Below the pieces are notes generated by a model. It was not told the origin of the DNA. It saw nothing but the letters and a program-made list of their open reading frames with translations, and did not search any database. The position numbers were made by a program, and so were the translations under genes. From positions 1,178,001 to 1,242,000 of the forward strand of contig OX638325.1 in assembly GCA_951812795.1 (NCBI GenBank): a stretch of DNA of 64,000 bases. Direction: 5' to 3'. Source of the stretch: an uncultured Dehalococcoidia bacterium. Lineage in GTDB: Bacteria > Chloroflexota > Dehalococcoidia > Lucifugimonadales > Lucifugimonadaceae. Below, in pieces: positions 15,915 through 24,184 of the stretch; position 1 is the first letter of the stretch, and every line of letters begins with the position of its first letter.

Positions 15915-17084
15915 ATGCGAATCGCTCAGATCTCCCCATACGACCTCTCCTACCATGGCGGCGTAGTCGCCCACATGGCGAGCCTCAGCAAAGAGCTTGC
16001 GCGCCGAGGCAACGAAGTCGTGCTGTTCGCACCCCGGTCCCGACCACAGACCGCGCCCGATGTCAGCGACCTCCAAGTCGTCCCCCTTGGCGGCAGCGTT
16101 CCGTTCGCCGCCGGTGGTTCAGTTTCCCGCATCTCTATGAGCGTCAAAGCGGCGCGGCAGATGCAAAGAGTGCTGACCGCAGAACGATTCGACATCGTCC
16201 ACATCCACGAGCCGCTGATGCCCTTCTTGGCAACAACGGCAAGCTGGTTCTCTCCTTGGCCCACCGTCGGTACCTTCCACGCATACAGCGAGAACATTCA
16301 CCCCGGATATCTCGCCGGAAAACCATTCTTCACCTTGGTCGCTGACAAACTCCACGGCCGCATCGCAGTCTCGAAGGCCGCAAAGGCATACGCCGACAAG
16401 TATTTTCCTGACAACTACACCATCATCCCCAACGGCATCGACGTTCCGAAGTTCGAACAGCCAAGCCCCAGACCGAGCGAGTTCAGAGACGACGCCATCA
16501 ACATCGTATTTGTCGGAAGAGTCGGCGAGAAACGCAAAGGTCTGCGATACCTTCTGGGCGCCTACAGCACCCTCCGATGGCGATATCCCAACCTTCGGCT
16601 CATTGTTGTCGGAGCCGGGGTCCCAGACCGCGAATCGTACCGGATGATGGGCGAACGCGGCATCGACGATGTCATCTTTGCCGGGCCGGTAACCGACACG
16701 GAGCTACCCGGCTACTACCAGCACGCCGACATATTCTGCGCGCCCAATACCGGACAAGAGAGTTTTGGACTCGTGCTCATCGAGGCCATGGCGTCCGGCG
16801 CTCCAATCGTAGCTTCCCGTATTCTCGGCTTTGAAGGCGTCGCCGACCACGAACAAGACGCCCTACTATTCGACGTTGGTGACGAATACGCTATCGCCAA
16901 AGCGATCCGTAGACTGATCGAAGAACCGGACCTCCGACAACGCCTTGTCGAAAACGGACGCGCAAAAGTCCAACGTTTCGGGTGGGCACGCGTTGCGGAC
17001 GACGTGATCGATTACTACCACCAGGTCGCAGCGAACGCACAGGTGCCGTACGCCACCTACGAGCAGCGAGCCAGCAGTGGCTGA
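15915..17084 (+). CDS. GT4 glycosyltransferase, PimA-like (phosphatidylinositol mannosyltransferase type)
   Basis: A 389-residue GT-B enzyme of family GT4, probably membrane-associated and using GDP-mannose or another nucleotide sugar. The N-domain has MRIAQISPYDLSYHGGVVAH (glycine loop) and VHIHEP at 95-100; the C-domain has GRVGEKRKGL near 201-210 and the EX7E motif E-SFGLVLI-E at 282-290 within CAPNTGQESFGLVLIEAM. The pattern HIHEP, GR..E.RKG and CAP..G.ESFGIVLVEAM is that of mycobacterial PimA. It overlaps the next gene, a PIP-synthase-like enzyme, by 8 nt, so the two are probably translated together. Other GT4 acceptors remain possible, but the context favours an inositol lipid. Confidence 0.85.
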   Translation: MRIAQISPYDLSYHGGVVAHMASLSKELARRGNEVVLFAPRSRPQTAPDVSDLQVVPLGGSVPFAAGGSVSRISMSVKAARQMQRVLTAERFDIVHIHEPLMPFLATTASWFSPWPTVGTFHAYSENIHPGYLAGKPFFTLVADKLHGRIAVSKAAKAYADKYFPDNYTIIPNGIDVPKFEQPSPRPSEFRDDAINIVFVGRVGEKRKGLRYLLGAYSTLRWRYPNLRLIVVGAGVPDRESYRMMGERGIDDVIFAGPVTDTELPGYYQHADIFCAPNTGQESFGLVLIEAMASGAPIVASRILGFEGVADHEQDALLFDVGDEYAIAKAIRRLIEEPDLRQRLVENGRAKVQRFGWARVADDVIDYYHQVAANAQVPYATYEQRASSG

Positions 17085-17688
17085 AACCGAGAGCGGACTT
17101 CAAAAGCTCCGCAGATCCGCCCGCGCCGCGATCGCGCGATGGTTTGAGGAGCCTGTATCCAGCGCCCTTGTAGCCGTCGGATTCAACGCCAACGCCGCAA
17201 CCATCGCGGGCTTTTTCATCGCCGTAGTTGCCGCCGGATTCGCCGCCACCGGCCAATTCCTCATCGCCGGCCTCGTCAGCATACCCGCCGCCCTATTCGA
17301 CATGATCGACGGCGCTATCGCCCGCCGCACCAACAAAGTCTCCGACCGCGGCGCACTGCTAGATTCCACGTTCGACCGTCTCTCCGAAGCCGCCCTCCTC
17401 CTAGGATTACTCATCTACTACTCATCGGCTAACACCTTCCGTCAGGACGCCATCATCCTCGCGTTCGTCGCATTCGTCGGCTCCATTATGGTCAGCTACA
17501 TCCGCGCACGAGCCGAAGGCCTAGGCTACCAAGGCACCTCCGGATTCCTCACCCGACCTGAACGCGTCGTCATCATGACCGTCGCACTGATCATCGGCCA
17601 ACCCATCTGGGGCCTATGGATACTCGCCATCGGCACCCCCCTAAGCGCCTTCTACCGCTTCTGGGCCGAGTGGCGCAACGCCGACTAA
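17077..17688 (+). CDS. CDP-alcohol phosphatidyltransferase, phosphatidylinositol-phosphate-synthase-like
   Basis: A membrane enzyme that joins a CDP-activated lipid to an alcohol phosphate. The 203-residue protein has the full signature D-x2-DG-x2-AR-x8-G-x3-D-x3-D: Asp 75, Asp 78, Gly 79, Ala-Arg 82-83, Gly 92, Asp 96 and Asp 100. Several transmembrane helices follow. The stretch SYIRARAEGLGYQG, then TRPERVVIM, is typical of the actinobacterial PIP synthase branch that uses inositol-3-phosphate, in line with the nearby ino1 gene. It starts at GTG 17077 inside the end of the mannosyltransferase gene. A cardiolipin- or phosphatidylglycerol-phosphate-synthase role is less likely but not excluded. 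Confidence 0.85.
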   Translation: MAETESGLQKLRRSARAAIARWFEEPVSSALVAVGFNANAATIAGFFIAVVAAGFAATGQFLIAGLVSIPAALFDMIDGAIARRTNKVSDRGALLDSTFDRLSEAALLLGLLIYYSSANTFRQDAIILAFVAFVGSIMVSYIRARAEGLGYQGTSGFLTRPERVVIMTVALIIGQPIWGLWILAIGTPLSAFYRFWAEWRNAD

Positions 17689-17779
17689 CTTACCCTTATA
17701 GATACGTCGCAATACGTCCAACCACACCGCGCAGGCGTAACTACTAAAGTAACGCCGTTCGCACCAACTACCTTGAGCA

Positions 17780-19285
17780 ATGAATAGGGCAGCCCAACTC
17801 ACCGTCATCACCGTCGCCATCGCGCTAATCGCGACCCTCGTCGCATTCAACAGCGATCAACCGACGACCGCCCAAAACACCGAAGAAAACCACCCGGTGC
17901 GATTCCTCGACGGCGGCCTCGAGAGCAACTTCCCCGAGAGCATTCGATTCTTCACCAGCTTCGAAAGCGACATCGAGATTGACGACGTCAGAGTCAGGTT
18001 TACGACCGGGCCAATTACCACCGGACAATACGACTACCTAGACATCGACGAACGTTCCGAATCCCTCTTCGATGGCGAACTTCTATGGCGAGTAAACACC
18101 TCCGCTCGTTATTTGCCACCCGGAACCACCGTCGATTTCGTATTCGAAGCCATCGATGAAGACGGCAACGAATACCTGTCCGAGCAATACAGTCAAATGG
18201 TCTTCGACGCCAGATTCGAATGGGAAGTCGTCAGTCGCGGCCCGATTCACGTCTACTACCACGGCCCCGTGCAAGTCCGCGCCGAACGCCTCGCCGAAGC
18301 CGCGCAGGAATCCATGGAAATGATGGGTCCCATCACCGGCAGCGAGATCGAAACCCCCATCGTCGTCACCCTCTACAACAACAACGCCGAGATGATCGGT
18401 GCCGTCAGCGCCCGAAGCGCCACCATCAGCCGAGAACTCATCACCGAAGGGCAAGCATTCTTCGATCACAGCGTCGTCCTCGTCCTCTCCGGCAGCCGAG
18501 ACATCGGCACCCTCACTCACGAACTCACCCACATCCTCGTCGGGAGAGCCGCCGGCGGCAGCACCGCTCTCGTCCCACTGTGGTTGAACGAAGGCCTCGC
18601 CGAATTCGGCAACCTAGACAAAGGCCTCTCATACGTCTATTTCCTCGATTGGGCCGTCGATACCCAAAGACTCATTCCATTCACTAGACTCCAATCCTTC
18701 CCCGGCGATCCGAACCTCGTAATCGTCTCCTACGGTCAAAGTCGCGACTTCGTCGAATACCTAATCGAAACCTACGGTGCCGACAAGATTGCCGAAACCC
18801 TCGCCTCGATTGGCGAAGGACGCAGTGGAGACATCGCCATTCGCAACATCTACGGCAAGACCGTCCAACAACTCGACAACGAATGGCGAGACAAAATCGG
18901 CGCCGACCCATACGTCCCACCGACTCCAACGCCAACGCCAGAAGCCGAGGCCACCGAAACGTCAGGATACAAACTCCTCACGCTGACCCCGGTAGAAGGC
19001 GGAATCGCCGTTGGTGAAGCCGGAACTGAACCCACACCAGAACCGACCATCACTCCAGTACCGCCCACGCCCACTGCGATCGCGACCGAAGCGCCCGAAG
19101 TTTTGGTCAAAGCGACCGTCGAACCGACGGAACAACCCGCGCCAGAAGAGGATCCTCCAACCGATGAGCCAACGAGCTCCGGCGGCCTCTGCAACTCAAA
19201 CGGCAACGGACCACTAGAAGCATCCGCTCTGCTTATCGCAGGCCTACTGGCAAGCGTCTTCGTATTCCGCCGAAACCGCGTGTAA
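17780..19285 (+). CDS. Secreted, membrane-anchored zinc peptidase (gluzincin, peptidase MA-like)
   Basis: The 501-residue protein has an N-terminal signal segment (LTVITVAIALIATLVAF), an extracytoplasmic beta region, then a metallopeptidase core: THELTHILVG with HELTH at 247-251 and a third ligand Glu near 271 in WLNEGLAEFGN. That HExxH plus downstream Glu is the gluzincin arrangement. From about 375 on it is a Thr/Pro/Glu stalk (PTPTPTPEAEATET and similar). It ends in GGLCNSNGNG, a hydrophobic helix (ASALLIAGLLASVFVF) and RRNRV, a Cys-helix-basic tail resembling CTERM-type sorting signals. It likely works outside the membrane. Its substrate is unknown. It is monocistronic, 91 bp after the PIP-synthase-like gene. 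Confidence 0.75.
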   Translation: MNRAAQLTVITVAIALIATLVAFNSDQPTTAQNTEENHPVRFLDGGLESNFPESIRFFTSFESDIEIDDVRVRFTTGPITTGQYDYLDIDERSESLFDGELLWRVNTSARYLPPGTTVDFVFEAIDEDGNEYLSEQYSQMVFDARFEWEVVSRGPIHVYYHGPVQVRAERLAEAAQESMEMMGPITGSEIETPIVVTLYNNNAEMIGAVSARSATISRELITEGQAFFDHSVVLVLSGSRDIGTLTHELTHILVGRAAGGSTALVPLWLNEGLAEFGNLDKGLSYVYFLDWAVDTQRLIPFTRLQSFPGDPNLVIVSYGQSRDFVEYLIETYGADKIAETLASIGEGRSGDIAIRNIYGKTVQQLDNEWRDKIGADPYVPPTPTPTPEAEATETSGYKLLTLTPVEGGIAVGEAGTEPTPEPTITPVPPTPTAIATEAPEVLVKATVEPTEQPAPEEDPPTDEPTSSGGLCNSNGNGPLEASALLIAGLLASVFVFRRNRV

Positions 19286-19293
19286 CCGAACCG

Positions 19294-20967
19294 CTACCAA
19301 CCAAGCGCAGACCCATCCTTCCGCGGCTCCGTTCCAGCGCAAAGCACTCCCGTTTCCGCATCCCGCGATACAACCTGCCCTCCGCCAAACCCAACGCGAT
19401 CGTAGGCCCGCTGAACCAATACATTGTGCCCACGATTCCTCAACGCTGAAACGACCGAGGCATCCAGGTCTTCCTCGACCTTCACGCTCTTGTCGCCCTG
19501 CACGTCGATGCTGAACCGCAAAGCGTCCAACGCCTTCTGCGAGTCCATGCCGAAATCGACCATATTCGAAATGACCTGAAGATGACCTTGCGGCTGTTGG
19601 AAACCACCCATCACACCAAACGACAACCACATCTCATCGTCACGCGTAGCCATCGCCGGAATAATGGTCTGATAAGGTCGCTTCCGACCTTCCAGATAGT
19701 TCGGGTGATCAGGATCAAACGAGAACAGCGAACCGCGGTTCTGCAACGCAATCCCGGTGCCCGGAACCACCAGCCCAGATCCGAACCCCGCAAACAGACT
19801 ATTAATCAACGAGCACGCGTTACCGTCACCGTCAACCGCCGTGCAGTAGATCGTGTCTCCACCACCCATCGGATCTCCATATGAAACATTCGGATTCGCC
19901 TGCATCGAGTCGATACTCGATCGCCGTCGGTCGCCATACTCCTTAGTCAGCAACGGGCCGATCGGCACCTCAGCAACTCGCGGGTCCGCCACGTACTGCA
20001 AAGCATCCTCGTATCCCAAACGCATCGATTCGATCAAATGATGGTATGTATCCACCGATTGGCTTCCCATACCTCCAATGTCAAACCCTTCGGCGATATT
20101 CAACGCCATCAGGGCCGCTATCCCCTGGCCGTTCGGTGGGCACTCCCAGACCTCAACTCCACGGTAGCTCGTGTGTATCGCCTCGTCCCAATCCGAGTGA
20201 TGCGACCTCAAATCCTCCTCCGTCAACCAACCACCCTCTTGCTGCACATACGTCGCGATCTTCTTCCCGATATCTCCCTTGTAGTAAGCCTCGCTACCAC
20301 CCTCAGCTATCACCTGCAACGTTCCACCCAGTTCCGGCAATGCGGCCACCTCTCCGCATTTGGGCGCACGCCCACCAATCGGCAACATCTCAACACCGGA
20401 TGGCCGGTGCCTCAGCTTCTCCTCGCATCCCTTCCAACCGTTCGCGATCACCTCTGAAACCGGATATCCGTTCAACGCATATTCGATAGCAGGCTTGAGC
20501 ACCTCCGCTAGCGTCATGCGGCCATAGTGCGCCAACGCTGTCTCCCAACCGTGCACCGTGCCCGGCACACTCACCGAAAACGCACAACCATCCAACAGAT
20601 TCGGTATCGAATCGAAACCGGCCTTGCGCACATCATCCGGGTTCGCCGCTGCTCCTGAGCGGCCACTCCCGTTCAGAGCAACAACCTTCCCCTCGTCTTT
20701 ATTCCAAATCAGCGCGAACATGTCACCGCCGATACCAGTCGAGCCAGGTTCAACCACATTCAACGCCGCAGCCATTGCCACTGCCGCATCGACTGCGTTA
20801 CCACCGTCGAGCATGATACGAAGCCCTGCTTGAGCCGCCAACGGTTGGCTAGTGGCAACCGCGCCGTTACGCGCCATCACCGCCGATCGACGCGACTGGA
20901 AATATGAGGATGAGTAGGGATCGATCTTTGGCACGGGGCACCTGCTAACAAATGGGCGGAAATGCAT
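19294..20967 (-). CDS. ggt: Gamma-glutamyltransferase family protein
   Basis: Ntn-hydrolase that cleaves gamma-glutamyl bonds such as in glutathione. The 557-residue frame shows the large-subunit landmarks GNAVDAAVAMAAALNVVEP and GSTGIGGDMFALIW, and the small subunit starts at the catalytic Thr (about 372) in GGDTIYCTAVDGDGNACSLI, with the later GSGLVVPGTGIALQNRG and PYQTIIPAM motifs. Autocleavage before that Thr is expected. No signal peptide is evident, so it may act in the cytoplasm. GTG 20934 (before PKIDPYSSSYF) is an alternative start. It closes the peptide-transport operon 21-28 kb, suggesting imported gamma-glutamyl peptides are processed by it. A cephalosporin-acylase-like activity cannot be ruled out. 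Confidence 0.88.
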   Translation of the reverse strand: MHFRPFVSRCPVPKIDPYSSSYFQSRRSAVMARNGAVATSQPLAAQAGLRIMLDGGNAVDAAVAMAAALNVVEPGSTGIGGDMFALIWNKDEGKVVALNGSGRSGAAANPDDVRKAGFDSIPNLLDGCAFSVSVPGTVHGWETALAHYGRMTLAEVLKPAIEYALNGYPVSEVIANGWKGCEEKLRHRPSGVEMLPIGGRAPKCGEVAALPELGGTLQVIAEGGSEAYYKGDIGKKIATYVQQEGGWLTEEDLRSHHSDWDEAIHTSYRGVEVWECPPNGQGIAALMALNIAEGFDIGGMGSQSVDTYHHLIESMRLGYEDALQYVADPRVAEVPIGPLLTKEYGDRRRSSIDSMQANPNVSYGDPMGGGDTIYCTAVDGDGNACSLINSLFAGFGSGLVVPGTGIALQNRGSLFSFDPDHPNYLEGRKRPYQTIIPAMATRDDEMWLSFGVMGGFQQPQGHLQVISNMVDFGMDSQKALDALRFSIDVQGDKSVKVEEDLDASVVSALRNRGHNVLVQRAYDRVGFGGGQVVSRDAETGVLCAGTEPRKDGSALGW

Positions 20968-21050
20968 TCGCCTTACATGTTAGCAAGCAAGTCGCATCGT
21001 CATCCCGCCTGATGTCCAAGCCGGTATACGACTTCAATGAAACCAATACT

Positions 21051-22151
21051 TCAGCGCACCGCGTCAAGATTGGTCGGCGATTCACCCCGCCGATTCGCCA
21101 GCGTCCGCGGCATTAGGTCATGCTTCGTGTCGTGACCCAGATGGAACCGACGAAGCTCATCGATCATTTCTCCGAAGAACGAGATGCCAGTTCCGTCTGT
21201 CGTGCTCGCGATATGGGGCGTCAGGAACACATTCCACAATTCTCGGATCGGCGAATCGGTCGGCACAGGTTCAGGATCGAACACGTCCAAACACGCGTAG
21301 ATGTCGTTCTTGCGCAACCGCTCGATCAAAGCGTCCGACTGAACCACCTGGCCCCGCGACACGTTGACGAATACGCCCCCGGACCGAATCCAACCCAACT
21401 CCTTCGCCCCCAACATGCCCTCCGTCGCCGGCGTGTGCGGTACCAGACATACAACGACATCCGGCATGCTCATCACGTTCTCCAACGATGTCATCGTGAA
21501 GTTCATTGCCGAAGCCAACTCCCTGGGCAAATAAGGGTCGTGCAGCAAGATATCCACGCGGAAAGGCTCCAAAAGCTCGATCAATCGACGAGCGATGTTG
21601 CCGCCGCCGATTAATCCAACCGTTCGACCGGTCAAATCACCCATCATCTGGAAGTCCGGCTCAAATGCGCGCTGATATCCGGTACCCCATTCTTGATCAG
21701 TGATGAGTCTTCGATAGTGCGCTCCGACCTTCTTCAATCCCATCATCATCATCGCCAGCGCCCACTCCGACACCGGCAAACTCGACGCATGAGTGGTATC
21801 CACCGCCTTCACGCCCCGATCAGCACACGCCTCCACATCGATCCGTTGCGCGAAGCGATCCCCCTCAAGCTCACCGACCAACCTCAAAGAAGGTGCGGCA
21901 TCCAAGATATCGCCCGTCACACGCGGCGACCCATGGCAAACAATCATGGCATCAACACTTGACGCGAAATCTTTGAATTCAGCGATCACCTCATGCGAAG
22001 ATTCCGGCGCCGAATACCAGTCAGACGATTCATTGAACTCCCGAATTTCGAACGCCGCGAATTCTTTGAGAAGGTTAACCTCATGATCCTTGATACCCCG
22101 CTCAACATAGCCCGGGTTGCACGCCAACCCCACCTTCAACTTGTCACCCAT
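21051..22151 (-). CDS. D-isomer-specific 2-hydroxyacid dehydrogenase family protein
   Basis: NAD(P)-dependent oxidoreductase, 366 residues. The Rossmann motif is VGLIGGGNIARRLIELL near 178-194. Catalytic residues are Arg 266 (NVSRGQVV), Glu 294 (DVFDPEPVP) and His 313 (FLTPHIAS). The N-terminal substrate domain is longer and more divergent than in phosphoglycerate or lactate dehydrogenases. GGAGGT precedes ATG 22151 by 8 nt. It lies 15 bp after the dppC-like permease and is probably in its operon. The substrate is not predictable; glyoxylate or hydroxypyruvate reduction or a sugar acid are possible. Confidence 0.83.
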   Translation of the reverse strand: MGDKLKVGLACNPGYVERGIKDHEVNLLKEFAAFEIREFNESSDWYSAPESSHEVIAEFKDFASSVDAMIVCHGSPRVTGDILDAAPSLRLVGELEGDRFAQRIDVEACADRGVKAVDTTHASSLPVSEWALAMMMMGLKKVGAHYRRLITDQEWGTGYQRAFEPDFQMMGDLTGRTVGLIGGGNIARRLIELLEPFRVDILLHDPYLPRELASAMNFTMTSLENVMSMPDVVVCLVPHTPATEGMLGAKELGWIRSGGVFVNVSRGQVVQSDALIERLRKNDIYACLDVFDPEPVPTDSPIRELWNVFLTPHIASTTDGTGISFFGEMIDELRRFHLGHDTKHDLMPRTLANRRGESPTNLDAVR

Positions 22152-22166
22152 TGAACCGACCTCCGA

Positions 22167-23171
22167 TCAACGCGCGCGCGGATTCAGGATATCGTTGAGC
22201 GCGTCACCTAATATGTTCCAGCAGAATATCATCAGCCAAACCACCACAATCGGTGACAGCAACTGCTCCGGGTGGCTCCTCAAAGTCTCGACCGCCGCAC
22301 TGCCCGTTCGTGCGGTCACGTCACCAATCATTACCCCCAAACTTGGTCGCGGCGGCTGGACCCCGATACCGAAGAAACTGGCTACGACCTCCCCGAGAGC
22401 GACGGCACCCATTCCAAAACTGACGCTCACGATCAATGGTGTGATCACGTTGGGCAAGATATGCCGCAACAGGATCGTCGGAGTGCCCACTCCCATCGAC
22501 CGTGCCGCGTCGACATAAGGCGCATCGCGAATTGCGAGCGTCTGCCCTCGTATCAGGCGCATGGCACCAAACCAGGAAAGCGGTAGAAAGGCCAAACCCA
22601 AAACAATGTAATCGACGGCACCGGACGAATTGACGCCGGATATGAACGTATTGTCCTCAACCCAGTAGCCGAACTCTTTGATCCTAGGTCGCACGGTCGC
22701 GGCGATGATCAACACCAAAAGGAAATCGGGGACGACCGCGACCACCTCTCCCGTTCGCATGGTGATGATGTCCGCGATCCCTCGCAAGTACCCTGCCGCC
22801 ATCCCCAATGCCAAGCCAAGGAAAACGCTGGCCGTCAAAATCGTGATTACGGTGAGTATGATCGTCGTCTGAATCCCCCAAACGACCCGCGTGAAAATGT
22901 CCCGGCCCAGACGATCAGTGCCCAACCAGTTTTCGGCATCTGGTCCCGCTTGCGTTTTGGCGAGATTGGTCTCAGAGTAATCGTGTGTAGCGACAACCGG
23001 GGCAAAAATGCCGATCGTGTAAAGGAACAGAAGCACGCAGACTGCAATTAAAGCCAACTTCCGCTTCCGCAACTCGGTCCAAGCGTGTCTTACGAAACTG
23101 TCAGACGCGTCTACCTCAAGTAACTGCGAAGGTTCGGGGTGTGCAGACGCCGTAGTTCCAGTCTGATTCAT
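22167..23171 (-). CDS. dppC: Peptide ABC transporter permease, DppC type
   Basis: A 334-residue inner-membrane subunit with an N-terminal cytoplasmic part, a first helix (LALIAVCVLLFLYTIGIFAPV), the periplasmic OppC/DppC segment HDYSETNLAKTQAGP then WLGTDRLGRDIFTRVVWG, and five further helices. The EAA coupling loop that contacts the ATPases reads DAARSMGVGTPTILLRHILP. LGTDxLGRDxFSR is diagnostic for the C-type permease. The gene begins one nt after the dppB stop, so the two are co-translated. The ATPase partners must come from 600-1598 or 4077-6389. Confidence 0.9.
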   Translation of the reverse strand: MNQTGTTASAHPEPSQLLEVDASDSFVRHAWTELRKRKLALIAVCVLLFLYTIGIFAPVVATHDYSETNLAKTQAGPDAENWLGTDRLGRDIFTRVVWGIQTTIILTVITILTASVFLGLALGMAAGYLRGIADIITMRTGEVVAVVPDFLLVLIIAATVRPRIKEFGYWVEDNTFISGVNSSGAVDYIVLGLAFLPLSWFGAMRLIRGQTLAIRDAPYVDAARSMGVGTPTILLRHILPNVITPLIVSVSFGMGAVALGEVVASFFGIGVQPPRPSLGVMIGDVTARTGSAAVETLRSHPEQLLSPIVVVWLMIFCWNILGDALNDILNPRAR

Positions 23172-23172
23172 T

Positions 23173-24105
23173 TCACGCTCGCAACCTTATCCTCGGATCG
23201 ATTAGCGAGTACATGATGTCCGCGACCAAGTTCGCAATTGCGAGCATTGTCGCACCGAGCAACGTCAAAGTCGTCAGTACCGGGTAGTCGCGTTGGAAAA
23301 CCGCCTCTAAGGCCAACCGTGACACCCCTGGAATTCCGTAAATCAACTCCACGATCAGCGAACCGCCGAACAACCCAGCCAGGGAAAACCCCAAGATCGT
23401 TACTATCGGCAATAGTGCGTTACGGGCGATATGTCTACGGTTGACCGTCATGTGTCCCATGCCTTTGCCATGAGCCGTTCGCACATATTCCTGACCCAAC
23501 ACATCCAGGGTAGACGCCCTCATGTAGCGCATGAAGACGAATGCGCCCGGCACGCCAATCGTGAACGCCGGCAATATCGCATGCGTCGAGAACATGCCAG
23601 ACCATCCCGAAACTGGAATCCAATCAAGCCACAGCGCGAATACCAAGATCAAGAACGGTGCGGTAAAGAACACCGGCAATGCGTAGACAAGCAGCATGAA
23701 AGTCGTCATCGCAGGGTCTTTCCAAGTCCCTTGACGCATTGCTGCCCAGAACCCGAGTGGCAACCCGATGAGGAGAGTCACCACGTACGAAACGATATTC
23801 AATTCCAACGACACGAGCAGTTTCGGTCCCAAGAGTTCGATGACATCGCGCCCGCGGTAACGGTAACTCTCGCCGAAATCGCCTTTCAGTGCATTTGCGG
23901 CATAGCGTGTGTACTGAACTAAGAACGGGTCATCAAGGCCAAGCCGATCGCGGATCCGCGCTATCGCTTCTGGATCCGCGCGCTGACCCGCCATCAATTC
24001 GGCCGGATCACCTGGTGCCACGGAACCGAGTGAGAAAATGAACAACCCGGCAACGAACAACAATACGGGCGTCCAAAGCAGTCGTCGGGAAATGTAGATC
24101 AGCAT
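23173..24105 (-). CDS. dppB: Peptide ABC transporter permease, DppB type
   Basis: A 310-residue inner-membrane subunit starting MLIYISRRLLWTPVLLFVAG, the standard OppB/DppB opening. It continues with GDPAELMAG, DDPFLVQYTRYAANALKGDFGESYRYR and six hydrophobic helices. The EAA loop is EYVRTAHGKGMGHMTVNRRHIARNAL. It forms a heterodimer with the DppC-type protein encoded next. It follows the substrate-binding-protein gene by 79 bp on the same strand. The solute is inferred to be a short peptide; nickel or opines are known alternatives in this family. Confidence 0.9.
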   Translation of the reverse strand: MLIYISRRLLWTPVLLFVAGLFIFSLGSVAPGDPAELMAGQRADPEAIARIRDRLGLDDPFLVQYTRYAANALKGDFGESYRYRGRDVIELLGPKLLVSLELNIVSYVVTLLIGLPLGFWAAMRQGTWKDPAMTTFMLLVYALPVFFTAPFLILVFALWLDWIPVSGWSGMFSTHAILPAFTIGVPGAFVFMRYMRASTLDVLGQEYVRTAHGKGMGHMTVNRRHIARNALLPIVTILGFSLAGLFGGSLIVELIYGIPGVSRLALEAVFQRDYPVLTTLTLLGATMLAIANLVADIMYSLIDPRIRLRA

Positions 24106-24184
24106 TGCGCTTCAAATGCTAGCATTCAGCGCCGCTTCTCTCAACGACAGCATCGGACGCCCGTACAGCACTGCATCTGATCGA

